Both the position numbers and the translations under genes were made by a program. DNA of 64,000 nt from Crocinitomix catalasitica ATCC 23190. GTDB taxonomy: Bacteria; Bacteroidota; Bacteroidia; Flavobacteriales_D; Crocinitomicaceae. Under the pieces are notes generated by a model. That model was not told the origin of the DNA and made no database searches. It saw nothing but the letters and a program-made list of their open reading frames with translations. The stretch is taken from assembly GCF_000621625.1 (NCBI RefSeq), contig NZ_JHXV01000019.1:1-64000 (forward strand). The letters are read 5' to 3'. How positions within the stretch are numbered: position 1 is the stretch's first letter; each line of letters opens with the position of its first letter. Shown in pieces: positions 1-9,019 of the stretch.

Positions 1-113
1 AACCCTTCCTAAAAAAAGAGCTTAACAATCTGTTATTCGATTCAATAAAAATGCAGTTCATAAAGAAAAAACGGTCTTCATAAAGTATATAAAGACCAAG
101 CATCATGAAAAGA

Positions 114-121
114 TAAATTTG
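114..121 (+). promoter_or_regulatory. -7 promoter box of the first glycine-rich gene
   Basis: TAAATTTG matches the Bacteroidota -7 consensus TAnnTTTG and lies 16 bases before the ATG at 138. No clear -33 TTG is visible at the usual distance, so the match is partial. Confidence 0.45.
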
Positions 122-137
122 ACAAAAAAAACGAATT

Positions 138-1652
138 ATGATAAAAAACTACTTAAAACAAATTTTCATTTTTGGAGGTTTTATGATTGCAGGATTTTCT
201 GCAAGCTCACAAATAACAACATTCGACTATTCTGGCACTATCGATACATATACAGTTCCAGCAGGAGTTACAGTAATAAACATTGAAGCCCGCGGTGCAC
301 AAGGAGCAAATGATGGTGGACTCGGCGCCATTATGATTGGAGATATTGAAGTAACCCCTGGTGAAGTCTTAAATATTTTAGTTGGTAGCGAAGGATTGGG
401 CGACGCCGGAAGATCTGGAGGCGGAGGCGGAAGCTTTGTTGTAAATTCAGCTAGTGAACCATTGATTATTGCAGGTGGCGGAGGAGGACGTGCTTGGGAT
501 GGAGTAGCTATAGTAACTACCCCAGGAATTGATGCCAATACTGGTGAAGCAGGCAATGACGGATATAGTGAAGAAAATGGATTAGACGGAGCTTACTTAA
601 CGCAATTTGGTTATGGTGGCCTAGACGGAAATGGAGCAACCTTACCTGGTCCTGGAGGACTTCCTCATGCTGGTAACGGCGGTGGATTTTACACAAACGG
701 TGCGAATGGAGAATGTGGTAATGGTGGTTTCTCATACCTTTCAGGTGGTGCAGGCGGCGGTGGATGTGGTGTTGGTATTGGAGGATTCGGTGGCGGTGGC
801 GCAGGTGGAAACCAAGGCGGCGGTGGCGGCGGTGGTTATTCTGGCGGTGGTGGTTCATACCATTCTCCTGCTAACGGAGGAGGTGCTGGCTCATTCAATT
901 CTGGTTTAGATCAAGAAAATTCAGTAGGAAATACTGGAAATGGACAAATCATTATCAGTACATGTGATGCGCTTACAGTAACGGTTTCAGCTGAAACAGT
1001 TTGTTTCGGTACATCTTTCACACTAGACGCTTCAGGTACTGGTTCAATCACATGGGACAATGGAGTTGTAAACGGTACAGCATTTACACCAACAGATTTA
1101 GGAATCACAACTTACACAGCAACGAGTGATAATGCTGGTGATTGTGCATTTTCTATAGACATCAATGTATTAGATGCTCCGGCAATATATTATTCATTAG
1201 TACACGAAGTAACAGGTGGAGATGGTGAAATAAATCTATCAGTTTTAGGCGGAGCTCCGGCTTATACTTACGATTGGAACATAGATGGAACTGGCGACTT
1301 TGATGATGCAGAAGATTTAACTGGATTAACAGGTGGAACATATGTTGTAACTGTTAAAGATCAAAACGAATGTACATCTACAAGTTCTATTGTGATTAAC
1401 AAATTTGCTAGTGTTGTAAATAACGATGAATTGACATTATCAGTTTATCCTAACCCAACTTCAGACGAATTAACAATTGAGACTGAAGGTAACTTTTCAT
1501 ACCAAATTATTGGAATGGATGGCGCTGCAATAATCAACGGTGCTGGAAATGATATGGAAAGAATTAGTTTGAATGAGATCGCAAACGGTGTTTATTTTGT
1601 AAAAGTAAACGCAGCGAACAAACAAAACATACTAAAAATTGTAAAAAAATAA
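138..1652 (+). CDS. Glycine-rich secreted protein with T9SS type A sorting domain
   Basis: A 504-residue secreted protein. Residues 1-25 are a signal peptide ending ASSQ. Residues about 26-275 form a glycine-rich domain with long GGGG runs, opening with the FDYSGTIDTYTVPAGV motif shared by five paralogs in this window. An Ig-like segment (about 278-345) and an SprB-like repeat with [12 protein letters not shown] (about 350-420) follow. The C-terminus (about 435-504, [14 protein letters not shown] to KIVKK) is a type A T9SS sorting domain, so export through the T9SS and cell-surface anchoring or release are inferred. Binding partner and function are unknown. A terminator separates it from the next paralog, so the two are probably separate transcripts. 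Confidence 0.88.
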   Translation: MIKNYLKQIFIFGGFMIAGFSASSQITTFDYSGTIDTYTVPAGVTVINIEARGAQGANDGGLGAIMIGDIEVTPGEVLNILVGSEGLGDAGRSGGGGGSFVVNSASEPLIIAGGGGGRAWDGVAIVTTPGIDANTGEAGNDGYSEENGLDGAYLTQFGYGGLDGNGATLPGPGGLPHAGNGGGFYTNGANGECGNGGFSYLSGGAGGGGCGVGIGGFGGGGAGGNQGGGGGGGYSGGGGSYHSPANGGGAGSFNSGLDQENSVGNTGNGQIIISTCDALTVTVSAETVCFGTSFTLDASGTGSITWDNGVVNGTAFTPTDLGITTYTATSDNAGDCAFSIDINVLDAPAIYYSLVHEVTGGDGEINLSVLGGAPAYTYDWNIDGTGDFDDAEDLTGLTGGTYVVTVKDQNECTSTSSIVINKFASVVNNDELTLSVYPNPTSDELTIETEGNFSYQIIGMDGAAIINGAGNDMERISLNEIANGVYFVKVNAANKQNILKIVKK

Positions 1653-1662
1653 ATCTATTTAT

Positions 1663-1692
1663 AAGGCTGATGCAAATATGTCAGCCTTTTTT
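1663..1692 (+). terminator. Rho-independent terminator
   Basis: The arms AAGGCTGA (1663-1670) and TCAGCCTT (1681-1688) are perfectly complementary, with a 10-base loop and a T run. It lies 10 bases after the stop codon of the first glycine-rich gene. Confidence 0.85.
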
Positions 1693-1721
1693 AATTTTCA
1701 ATTATAACAATAATACCCAAA

Positions 1722-3284
1722 ATGAAAAAAAAATTATTCAAAAGCGCATTTCTAATAGCCGGACTAGTTTTTGCTAATTTTAATGCAAATGCACAAGAAG
1801 TGACTTACGACTACACTGGTACTATTCAAACCTATATAGTTCCTGACGGCGTAACCTCAATTCAAATCTCTTCAACAGGGGCTAAAGGTGGAAACAATAC
1901 GACTGTTGCAGATGCAGCAAATCCTGGTAAAGGCGCACAAATGGTTGGTACATTTAGTGTAACACCCGGTGAAACATTAAACATTTTAGTCGGTGAAGAA
2001 GGCGCTACAGCACAATTTGTTGGTGGTGGAGGTGGAGGATCGTTCGTTTGGAAGACAGCGGATGACATATTATTAATTGCTGCTGGTGGTGGCGGTGGAA
2101 CCGGATATACAGATATAGGAGGCCTTGCCTTTTCAGGTATTGACGCTTCAATTATGGAAAGCGGAACAAATGGAAATGAAATGCCTGATGGCGGAGGAGT
2201 TAGTGGTAATGGTGGAACAACACCTACAACTGATACTTACGCAAGTGGTGGTGCTGGCTGGTTGACTTCAGGTAGTGATGGTACAACACATGGATGTGCA
2301 AATCTATCAACTGGTGGTCAAACTCCATTAGATGGTGGCGCAGGAGGTACTGGTGGTGGCGGTGATGATTACGCAGCACCTGGCGGATTCGGCGGCGGTG
2401 GCGGCGGAAATGGTCGTTGCGGCGCAGTTGGCGGTGGCGGTGGCGGTGGCTACAGTGGCGGCGGTGCAGGAGGAGAACCTCTTGGTGGCGGATTTAATGG
2501 CGGCGGCGGCGGCGGATCTTACAATAGCGGAATTAGTCAATCTAATAGTGCTGGTATAGGTGTAGGAAATGGTCAGGTTATTATTACAGTTGTTTGTACT
2601 CCCCTTACTGTTACGGCTACTGAAACTACTATTTGTCTTGGGACTTCATTTACATTGGACGCTTCAGGTAGCGGCACGATTACATGGGACAACGGTGTTA
2701 TTAACGGAGAACCATTTACTCCAACTGAAATAGGTCTTGTTACCTATACTGCAACAAGCGACGATGATGCTGATTGTAATTACTCAATTAATATAGAAGT
2801 AGTTGACGCTCCAACAATTTCTTATGTTTTAACACACGAAATTGCAGGTTATGACGCAGCAATTGATTTAACAGTTGAGGATGGAACCCCTACTTATACT
2901 TACGACTGGGACAATGATGGAACTGGTGATTTTGACGACATGCAAGATTTAACAGGCTTAACAAGCGGCACTTATAACGTAGTTGTTAAGGATCAAAACG
3001 AATGTTCTGCGACAAGCTCAATTGAGATTAATCGTTTTGCAAGTGTTACTAATAATGATGAATTGAATTTATCTGTTTACCCTAACCCTACATCTGATCA
3101 ATTAACGATTGAAACTGAAGGTAACTTTTCATACCAAATTATTGGTATTAATGGTGCTGTTTTGATAAACGGAACAGCAACTAATAAAACAGATGTGAGT
3201 TTAATTGAATTAGCAAACGGGTTTTACTTTGTAAAAGTAAATACGGCTTACCAAGAACAAGTTTTAGAAATTGTAAAGAAATAA
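1722..3284 (+). CDS. Glycine-rich secreted protein with T9SS type A sorting domain
   Basis: A 520-residue paralog of the preceding gene. Signal peptide 1-24 (NANAQ). The glycine-rich domain (about 25-290) carries the [17 protein letters not shown] motif also found in the genes ending at 23845 and 27868. An Ig-like segment and an SprB-like repeat ([12 protein letters not shown]) follow, then a type A sorting domain ([14 protein letters not shown] to EIVKK). Its last 90 residues are almost the same as those of the upstream gene, while the glycine-rich halves differ in detail, so the N- and C-terminal parts have evolved at different rates. Likely surface or extracellular; function not recognised. 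Confidence 0.88.
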   Translation: MKKKLFKSAFLIAGLVFANFNANAQEVTYDYTGTIQTYIVPDGVTSIQISSTGAKGGNNTTVADAANPGKGAQMVGTFSVTPGETLNILVGEEGATAQFVGGGGGGSFVWKTADDILLIAAGGGGGTGYTDIGGLAFSGIDASIMESGTNGNEMPDGGGVSGNGGTTPTTDTYASGGAGWLTSGSDGTTHGCANLSTGGQTPLDGGAGGTGGGGDDYAAPGGFGGGGGGNGRCGAVGGGGGGGYSGGGAGGEPLGGGFNGGGGGGSYNSGISQSNSAGIGVGNGQVIITVVCTPLTVTATETTICLGTSFTLDASGSGTITWDNGVINGEPFTPTEIGLVTYTATSDDDADCNYSINIEVVDAPTISYVLTHEIAGYDAAIDLTVEDGTPTYTYDWDNDGTGDFDDMQDLTGLTSGTYNVVVKDQNECSATSSIEINRFASVTNNDELNLSVYPNPTSDQLTIETEGNFSYQIIGINGAVLINGTATNKTDVSLIELANGFYFVKVNTAYQEQVLEIVKK

Positions 3285-3331
3285 TACCAAGATTTTACTG
3301 CTAAATGTTAAGTTTTATTTTGTAAATCGGT

Positions 3332-3370
3332 AAACTCCGGTAGAGTTAAAAACTTTACCGGAGTTTTATT
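3332..3370 (+). terminator. Rho-independent terminator
   Basis: The 11-base arms AAACTCCGGTA (3332-3342) and TACCGGAGTTT (3356-3366) are perfectly complementary and followed by TTATTTTG. It closes the two-gene glycine-rich block. Confidence 0.88.
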
Positions 3371-3412
3371 TTGTGTCGAATTTAAATTAAGATAGATTGG
3401 TAAAACTGAACT

Positions 3413-3497
3413 GGCTTAGGGATTGCAGCAATTGTTTGAGCCCCCAACTGGAGGCGAGTGCGTAAAGCCCGACCCTGACCAAACGGGAAGGGGAAGC
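3413..3497 (+). repeat. Intergenic double-hairpin repeat, copy 1
   Basis: Starts with GGCTTAGGGATTGCAGCAAT, then TGTTTGAGC, a short hairpin (GCCCCC AACT GGAGGC), the box GCGAGTGCGTAAAGCCCGAC, and a second, weaker inverted repeat (ACCCT to AGGGG). Copies with the same boxes but other hairpin sequences are at 42101-42192 (minus) and 45049-45147 (plus). With the terminator and the small lipoprotein gene it fills most of the stretch between 3284 and 3762. Confidence 0.7.
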
Positions 3498-3629
3498 TCC
3501 AAATCATAAAAAACTTTAAATGAAAGGATAAACCAAACGCGGAATCACTGATTTAAGACGATAATTATTTACCTTGTAACTTTTAAAGGAATAAAAGCGT
3601 CATACAATTGAATAAGCATATTATTTAGG

Positions 3630-3761
3630 ATGAAAAAATCAGGAAGAATTTTATTAATTACACTTGCTTTCACCAGCTTAATTGCATGTGAGCAAAACGC
3701 AGAGGATCAAAATGAAGCTCGCCAGCCTACAGGCAAAGAATTACCTTGGTCACTGATTTAG
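3630..3761 (+). CDS. Small putative lipoprotein (43 residues)
   Basis: A short reading frame from the ATG at 3630 to the TAG at 3759-3761. The product starts MKKSGRILLITLAFTSLIAC: a basic N-terminus, a hydrophobic stretch and a lipobox-like SLIAC, with Cys20 as the likely acylation site. A short polar tail of 23 residues ends in LPWSLI. It ends one base before the convergent helicase gene. The lipoprotein signal is the only functional clue. It could be a genuine small lipoprotein or a remnant of a longer one; without homologs this stays moderate. Confidence 0.5.
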   Translation: MKKSGRILLITLAFTSLIACEQNAEDQNEARQPTGKELPWSLI

Positions 3762-5000
3762 TTATTTCTTTTTATTCTTATTATTCTTACGCTTCAATTT
3801 TTTCTCTTCGACATCTTTTTGCATCAAAGCTTTCCAATTATTGGTACCATCATCTGAAAACAGAATAGTTTCATTGATCAATTTTTTGTCTGCCTCTAAA
3901 ACTTCAATTGGCACTGTTATATATTCTTCAATACCTTTTAATAATACACGTTCTCCTTCACTACAAAATGACAAGGCTTGCCCTTTATTTCTTCCACGCC
4001 CCGTTCGACCTACCCTATGCACATAATTTTCAGGTTGATCTGGCATGTCGTAATTAATCACATAATCAACATCTGGAATATCGATACCACGTGCACTGAC
4101 ATCTGTTGCTACTAAAACACGTTCTTCACCTGTTTTGAATTTTTTCAATACTATTTCACGATCTTTTTGCTCTAGGTCGCCATGAATTGTACCCACCACT
4201 ATTCCAACACGCTCCATTGCCGCCTTCACTCTTTCTGCCCGCACTTTTGTTCGAACAAAAACCATGAATTTTAAAGTCTCACTTTCTTTCAAGATCCGCT
4301 CTAAGAAAAAACGCTTGTCATCCATTTCAACAAATGTTATGGCATGGGTTACATTTTTAGAAACTGGATTTTTAGGTGAAATTTGAATTCTAATTGCTGC
4401 CTTATTGACTAAAGAATAGGCCAATTTTTTAATTTTTTGATCAATTGTTGCAGAAAAGAACAAAGTTTGCCTGTTTTTTGGCAAAAAACGAATCAAATCA
4501 ACGATATCTTTGTAAAATCCTAAATTCAGCATTTGATCCGCCTCGTCTAAGATTAATGTTTCAATTTTATCTAAAGTAATATGCCCTTGACTAACCAAGT
4601 CGAACATTCTACCTGGTGTTGTTACCAACACATCAATACCCGCTTCTAATTTTTGAATTTGCGGATCTTGTTCAACACCGCCATAAACACACAATGATTT
4701 TACTTTTGTGCCTTTACCTAATTCTTGAAATACCGCAGTAATTTGAATAGCTAATTCTCTAGTTGGCACCATGACGATACATTTAATACCATCCTTTTTA
4801 CGAGAAAATTGAATTTTATCTATAATTGGAATAGCAAATGCAGCGGTTTTACCGGTACCGGTTTGGGCAATCGCCAATAAATCTTCTCCTTTTTGAATAT
4901 TAGGGATACATTTAAACTGAATGTCTGTTGGACGTTTAAATCCCATCTTTTCAAGATTGGCTTTTAATTCTTTGGAAATACGGTATTCGTTAAATTTCAT
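3762..5000 (-). CDS. DEAD/DEAH-box ATP-dependent RNA helicase (RhlE-like)
   Basis: A 412-residue cytoplasmic RNA helicase. Visible motifs: Q motif region (FKRPTDIQ, 21-28), motif I AQTGTGKT (45-52), PTRELAIQ (Ia), TPGR (Ib), DEAD (II), SAT (III), then the C-terminal RecA lobe with ATDVSARGIDIP and HRVGRTGR (VI). A lysine/asparagine-rich tail (ending KNNKNKKK) is probably an RNA-binding extension. Such enzymes unwind short RNA duplexes during ribosome assembly or mRNA decay, often under cold stress; which of these applies cannot be told from sequence. Single gene, convergent with the small lipoprotein gene. Confidence 0.93.
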   Translation of the reverse strand: MKFNEYRISKELKANLEKMGFKRPTDIQFKCIPNIQKGEDLLAIAQTGTGKTAAFAIPIIDKIQFSRKKDGIKCIVMVPTRELAIQITAVFQELGKGTKVKSLCVYGGVEQDPQIQKLEAGIDVLVTTPGRMFDLVSQGHITLDKIETLILDEADQMLNLGFYKDIVDLIRFLPKNRQTLFFSATIDQKIKKLAYSLVNKAAIRIQISPKNPVSKNVTHAITFVEMDDKRFFLERILKESETLKFMVFVRTKVRAERVKAAMERVGIVVGTIHGDLEQKDREIVLKKFKTGEERVLVATDVSARGIDIPDVDYVINYDMPDQPENYVHRVGRTGRGRNKGQALSFCSEGERVLLKGIEEYITVPIEVLEADKKLINETILFSDDGTNNWKALMQKDVEEKKLKRKNNKNKKK

Positions 5001-5082
5001 GTTGTAAAGATAAGTCCTAATTTTTAACCTGAGTTTAAGGATAACGCAATAATTTCTTAATCAGCCGTCATAATGTTATCCA

Positions 5083-5217
5083 TACCTTTGTGACGTATTT
5101 AATTGGTGGAATTAGTCACTCCTCATTAAAGCTGATATTTTAGATCAACAATATCGACATCAGCAATTTTCTTCATAACTTAAAAGTCCGTTCATGTAGG
5201 GTGTCCGGGCTTTTTTT
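5083..5217 (+). ncRNA. Possible small RNA transcription unit (promoter box, hairpin, terminator)
   Basis: In the 375-base stretch between the helicase and DUF2480 genes, TACCTTTG (5083-5090) matches the -7 consensus. It is followed by a hairpin with arms GCTGAT (5131-5136) and ATCAGC (5159-5164). The unit ends in a terminator-like hairpin, AAGTCCG (5184-5190) with CGGGCTT (5206-5212, one G-U pair), running into seven Ts. No reading frame fits between, so a transcript of about 120 bases is plausible. No known RNA family was recognised and no good -33 element is visible. Confidence 0.35.
5184..5217 (+). terminator. Rho-independent terminator of the possible small RNA
   Basis: A 7-bp stem (AAGTCCG with CGGGCTT, one G-U pair) and 15-base loop end in a T run at 5211-5217. 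No protein gene on this strand lies upstream within 1.4 kb, so it must serve a non-coding transcript or be fortuitous. Confidence 0.5.
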
Positions 5218-5340
5218 ATTTGATATGTTCCCCCACAAATGAATTGCTTTAACAATTCCTATTCATTGAAGATAATTAATTATTACTCTGAGCGGTAAAA
5301 AACTAGTCAACCAAAATTCGTCCTTTAACCAATTTTTATT

Positions 5341-5370
5341 TTGAGAATCTAGCAAATCAAGTTAACTTTG
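5341..5370 (+). promoter_or_regulatory. Promoter of the DUF2480 gene, leaderless spacing
   Basis: TTG (5341-5343), a 19-base spacer and TAACTTTG (5363-5370) fit the Bacteroidota -33/-7 promoter. Only four bases separate the -7 box from the ATG at 5375, so transcription should start at or within a base or two of the start codon. Confidence 0.7.
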
Positions 5371-5374
5371 AAAC

Positions 5375-5884
5375 ATGGAAGAGGAAATAGTAAATAAGGT
5401 AGCGGGTGCTCAAATTGAACAGATCGATTTGAAAAGCTTTGTGAATAAATCGAACATTGTTGGTATTGATTTAAAGGATTTATTGTGGGAAGAACTGGTA
5501 TTGAAAGAAAAGGATTTTCGCGACTGGGTTAAAACCAACGACTGGAGTCAATACAATGATCAAATAGTACATTTATACTGTTCGAACGACGCTATTATAC
5601 CGGCATGGTCGTACATGTTATTGATGACACAGTTATCGGAAGCGAAGCAAGTTATTTTTGGCGATATTGCAGTTGTTGAGGAAGAGTTATTTTTCCAAAA
5701 CCTTGCCAATTGGAATATAGATGATTTAAATGCCAAGCGCGTTATGGTTAAGGGATGCTCAACCATTCCAAACCCGAATAAAGCTTATGTTGAATTGACA
5801 AAAAAGTTAATGCCAACAGTAAAAAGCTTAATGTTTGGAGAGCCTTGTAGTGCAGTTCCCGTTTTTAAACAAGCAAGAAGGTAG
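5375..5884 (+). CDS. DUF2480 family protein
   Basis: A 169-residue soluble protein recognised as DUF2480, a family I know only from Bacteroidota. Characteristic parts are the N-terminal VNKVA segment, the IDLKDLLWEELVLKEKDFR block (about 30-48) and the C-terminal half with KGCSTIPNPNKAYVEL. No signal peptide or membrane segment. Biochemical function is unknown for the family. It stands alone between a divergent helicase and a convergent epimerase, with a strong promoter only four bases before the ATG. Confidence 0.82.
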   Translation: MEEEIVNKVAGAQIEQIDLKSFVNKSNIVGIDLKDLLWEELVLKEKDFRDWVKTNDWSQYNDQIVHLYCSNDAIIPAWSYMLLMTQLSEAKQVIFGDIAVVEEELFFQNLANWNIDDLNAKRVMVKGCSTIPNPNKAYVELTKKLMPTVKSLMFGEPCSAVPVFKQARR

Positions 5885-6025
5885 TTGTTAGAGGATAGTG
5901 AATAGTGGATAACGGTTTTTCCTTCGCTGAGACTATGGAGGACAAGGTTTTAGTGGATGATAAAAATCACTAAGTAATGACACTATTGGACCTGCTATTA
6001 TTACGCTACAGAACTTTTCTTTAAC

Positions 6026-7039
6026 CTAATAAACTTTCTTAAAATAAACAACAGCATCATTCACTGACTGTTCGATTGGAATAAATTCATGAGCTATAGC
6101 TGCTTTAATTTTATCATTCGAATACTTTGTGGTATGCATTGAACTATGTGCCGTTTCTTTGGTAATATTCTGTTTTTTCTTGAATAAAAAATTCAAAACA
6201 CCTTCAACACGCCATGCTACTTGAGCCATCCAAGGTTTTGTAAGTATACTAGGTGCTTTAACATGAAAGGCATTTGCCATCAATTCGAACAAATTTTTGT
6301 ATCCTAAATTTTCAGAGATTACCAAAAATCTTTCGTTATAAATTTTTCGATCAGTTAATTCACTCAAGCAAAAAGCCACATCTCTAGCATCAACAAAAGC
6401 ATTTGCTCCTGGTGTATAAAATTTGAGTCCTTTTTTAATTGCCTTAAACAAACTCAGCGAACTATCATTCCAGTCACCAACACCCAGAATCACACTTGGA
6501 TTAACAATAACAACATTCAATCCTTCTTCCACTCCGCGCCAAACTTCGTTTTCTGCGCTATATTTACTAACGGCATAATTAGAATTGTCGCGCGCTGTGA
6601 CCCATTTATTGGTCTCATCGTAAAAAAGCTTCTCTGTTGATCGACCAATCGCTGCAGTTGAACTAACATATGACAGCTCCTTAATCCCTACAGCCAAACA
6701 AGTATTGACGATATTTGCGGTCCCCTCTTTATTGACCTTCATTAACTTTTTAAAGTCTCTTTTTACGAAAGAAACGAGGCCAGCACAATGATAAACACTT
6801 GTACAATTTTGCATGGCATTAGTTAATGAAACAATATCTAAAACATCGCCATCCACCCATTCAATTTGATTGAATTTGTTTTCAGCATCTGTCTTAAAGA
6901 AATGCGCAAATACTGATTTAACATTAGACAAGTTACTAGTTGGCCTTTTTAAAGCCTTAACTTTCTTGTCACGTTTTAGTAATTCAACCAAAATATGCGA
7001 CCCTAATAAACCTGTGCTCCCTGTTAGAAATATCATCAC
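6026..7039 (-). CDS. NAD-dependent epimerase/dehydratase (extended SDR)
   Basis: A 337-residue extended short-chain dehydrogenase. The N-terminal Rossmann motif FLTGSTGLLGSH (about 4-15) binds the dinucleotide, and YAVSKYSAE holds the catalytic Tyr-x-x-x-Lys. VSSTAAIG supplies the serine. Close members act on sugar nucleotides, dihydroflavonol-like compounds or lipid-linked ketones; the substrate cannot be assigned. The start overlaps nothing and reads MMIFLTGST, so the second Met may be the true start. The PPIase gene is divergent. Confidence 0.85.
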   Translation of the reverse strand: MMIFLTGSTGLLGSHILVELLKRDKKVKALKRPTSNLSNVKSVFAHFFKTDAENKFNQIEWVDGDVLDIVSLTNAMQNCTSVYHCAGLVSFVKRDFKKLMKVNKEGTANIVNTCLAVGIKELSYVSSTAAIGRSTEKLFYDETNKWVTARDNSNYAVSKYSAENEVWRGVEEGLNVVIVNPSVILGVGDWNDSSLSLFKAIKKGLKFYTPGANAFVDARDVAFCLSELTDRKIYNERFLVISENLGYKNLFELMANAFHVKAPSILTKPWMAQVAWRVEGVLNFLFKKKQNITKETAHSSMHTTKYSNDKIKAAIAHEFIPIEQSVNDAVVYFKKVY

Positions 7040-7142
7040 TACAAATTTAATTGAAATATCATGAATTGAATATCCTTTTTGTGAAATGTGCTATTTGCCA
7101 GTCTTGCAATAGAAACGGACTTAATAAAAGGCATGTTATTTG

Positions 7143-7150
7143 TATATTTG
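7143..7150 (+). promoter_or_regulatory. -7 promoter box of the PPIase gene
   Basis: TATATTTG matches TAnnTTTG. Transcription would begin near 7154, upstream of the ATG at 7171 but downstream of the in-frame ATG at 7051, which rules out the longer reading frame as the real start. Confidence 0.6.
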
Positions 7151-7170
7151 TACAAAAACAGATTATAATT

Positions 7171-8175
7171 ATGAAGAAATTACTATTAAGCGCACTCTTA
7201 TTTGCGAGTGTTGGTCTATTTGCACAAAAGGATCTAGAAGATGGACTTTATGCGAAAATGACAACAACAAAAGGAGAAATTATGTTGGCATTAGAATTTG
7301 AAAAAACGCCAATAACTGTTGCTAATTTTGTTGCTTTAGCAGAAGGAAATCTTGAATATGATACAATTGAAATTTCTAAACCTTATTATGATGGTGTAAC
7401 TTTTCATAGAGTAATTGCAAATTTCATGATTCAAGGGGGTGACCCTACAGCCACGGGTTCAGGCGGACCTGGGTATTCATTTCCAGATGAATTTGATACT
7501 TCATTAACACATAAAGGACCTGGAATCTTATCAATGGCCAATGCTGGTCCTGGCACAAATGGAAGTCAATTTTTTATTACACATAAAGCAACGCCACATT
7601 TAGATGGAAAGCACAGTGTTTTTGGACATGTTGTTACTGGTCAAGAAGTTGTTGACAAAATTGAGCAAGGCGATGCCATGGAAAAAGTTGAAATTATTCG
7701 TGTTGGAAAAGCAGCTAAAAAATTCAAAGCTTCAAAAACATTCTCAACTAAGGTTACTGAATTAAAGGAAGCTGAAGCAAAAATATTAGCAGAACGCAAT
7801 GGTATTTTTTATGAAGAAATGATTAAAAAATTCCCAGAAGCTAAACAAACTGAATCAGGCTTAATGTACCAAATCATTAAAAAAGGAGACGGTGTCTATC
7901 CAGCAAAAAACAAAACTGCTGAAGTACATTATACTGGTACCTTTTTAGACGGCAATAAATTCGACTCATCAGTTGACAGAGGACAAACTTTTCAATGTCA
8001 AGTTGGTCAAGGTCGAGTAATTAAAGGTTGGGACGAAGGAATACCAATGTGTGATGTAGGTGGACAGATTAAATTAATCATTCCTTACTGGTTAGCATAC
8101 GGTGAAAATGGTCGTTCTTCTATTCCTCCTAAGTCGACATTAATATTTGATATTGAAGTTTTTGGAGTAAAATAA
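7171..8175 (+). CDS. Exported peptidyl-prolyl isomerase, cyclophilin-FKBP fusion
   Basis: A 334-residue protein with two different proline isomerase domains. The start at 7171 gives a clean signal peptide (MKKLLLSALLFASVGLFAQ); an in-frame ATG 40 codons upstream would bury it and lies before the promoter. A cyclophilin domain follows (about 28-185; FHRVIANFMIQGGDP, GPGILSMANAGPGTNGSQFF), then a linker and an FKBP domain (about 235-334; AEVHYTGTFLDGNKFDSS, IPYWLAYG). It probably folds outer-membrane or secreted proteins in the periplasm. A strong terminator follows the gene. Confidence 0.92.
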   Translation: MKKLLLSALLFASVGLFAQKDLEDGLYAKMTTTKGEIMLALEFEKTPITVANFVALAEGNLEYDTIEISKPYYDGVTFHRVIANFMIQGGDPTATGSGGPGYSFPDEFDTSLTHKGPGILSMANAGPGTNGSQFFITHKATPHLDGKHSVFGHVVTGQEVVDKIEQGDAMEKVEIIRVGKAAKKFKASKTFSTKVTELKEAEAKILAERNGIFYEEMIKKFPEAKQTESGLMYQIIKKGDGVYPAKNKTAEVHYTGTFLDGNKFDSSVDRGQTFQCQVGQGRVIKGWDEGIPMCDVGGQIKLIIPYWLAYGENGRSSIPPKSTLIFDIEVFGVK

Positions 8176-8250
8176 TTATCTCAATTGGACCGGAACAAAT
8201 AGAAATAATTTGAACCAATCCATAAGGGTACAGAAATATTTAGATTTAAA

Positions 8251-8287
8251 AAGCCTTGAATAACTCGTTTATTCAGGGCTTTTTTTT
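8251..8287 (+). terminator. Rho-independent terminator of the PPIase gene
   Basis: AAGCCTTGAATAA (8251-8263) pairs with TTATTCAGGGCTT (8270-8282, one G-U pair) across a short loop, followed by T residues. Between this and the next terminator at 8416 nothing else was recognised in the 340-base gap. Confidence 0.88.
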
Positions 8288-8415
8288 ATGAATGAACCTT
8301 GTGGATAGTTATTTAATCAAACCTATTATAACGCACTTCTAAAGCGCATAATCTCGCCATCAGAACAACAAGCTACAAGTTATAATTGAAGAGCGCTAAA
8401 AGAAATATTAGGGCA

Positions 8416-8452
8416 TAAAAAAACCTGATAAATCTATGAATTACCAGGTTTT
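8416..8452 (-). terminator. Terminator of the minus-strand hypothetical gene
   Basis: AAAACCTG (8420-8427) and CAGGTTTT (8445-8452) form a perfect 8-bp stem. Read on the minus strand the U run follows the stem, 60 bases after the stop codon of the gene ending at 8515. Confidence 0.7.
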
Positions 8453-8514
8453 AAATAAATCTATATTAAAATTGACTAAATTGTTTTTCAACTAAAAGTC
8501 GTAATGCTTTACAA

Positions 8515-8892
8515 TTAAAGTACTGCGCCTAATTTCTCTAGGTAATCTGTAAATCTTTGGCTTTTTGTTAGGTTATCATTCCCAACAAATAGTACACTTT
8601 TTGGTTTATTGTTCTCAATCCAGAAACGCAATGAAGCTACAGCGGCATTCATTGTTGCATTGATATCAATTTGGTGCGTTGATTTATGCAATTTTTCAAG
8701 TGCATCTCTCAATTCCTTAACGTCTTTCGAAATATTGTGATCTTCGTGTAAAATCACAAGAGAATCTACCGTATCGAATAAGCTTTCCTTACCATCAAAA
8801 AATGATGTTTCAATATTCTTGTTTTTAGCCCATTCTTCAATGGCTTGGCTAAACCCATCATTTGTACGTAAAACTATTTTCTTCAATATCAT
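8515..8892 (-). CDS. Hypothetical protein (125 residues)
   Basis: A small soluble protein with no family recognised. It alternates predicted strands and helices (MILKKIVLRTNDGF, SLVILHEDHNI, KSVLFVGNDNL), which suggests a small alpha/beta fold. The chosen ATG at 8892 is preferred over an in-frame TTG ten codons upstream, because that TTG is part of a -7 promoter box (TACTTTTG, minus strand, 8927-8920). No signal peptide or membrane segment. Stands alone between a terminator and heme A synthase. Confidence 0.72.
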   Translation of the reverse strand: MILKKIVLRTNDGFSQAIEEWAKNKNIETSFFDGKESLFDTVDSLVILHEDHNISKDVKELRDALEKLHKSTHQIDINATMNAAVASLRFWIENNKPKSVLFVGNDNLTKSQRFTDYLEKLGAVL

Positions 8893-8919
8893 ATCTCTAA
8901 CTTCAGATGAAAGTGGGGA

Positions 8920-8927
8920 CAAAAGTA
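8920..8927 (-). promoter_or_regulatory. -7 promoter box of the hypothetical gene
   Basis: TACTTTTG on the minus strand matches TAnnTTTG and lies 27 bases before the ATG at 8892. Its position decides the start codon of that gene. Confidence 0.5.
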
Positions 8928-9019
8928 CTCCTTTTTCTAAATCTATTTCTCAAAATACAGTTTTTTTTTCTAAAATTTTATAAAGTACTTTAAAGCATCA
9001 GTATAAAACGAACTAAAAC

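Noticed and set aside
227-858. Minus-strand reading frames opposite the first glycine-rich gene
   Set aside because: Low-complexity proline- or histidine-rich translations, the expected shadows of GGN-rich coding DNA.
7051-7170. 40-codon N-terminal extension of the PPIase
   Set aside because: It would bury the signal peptide and begins upstream of the -7 box at 7143.
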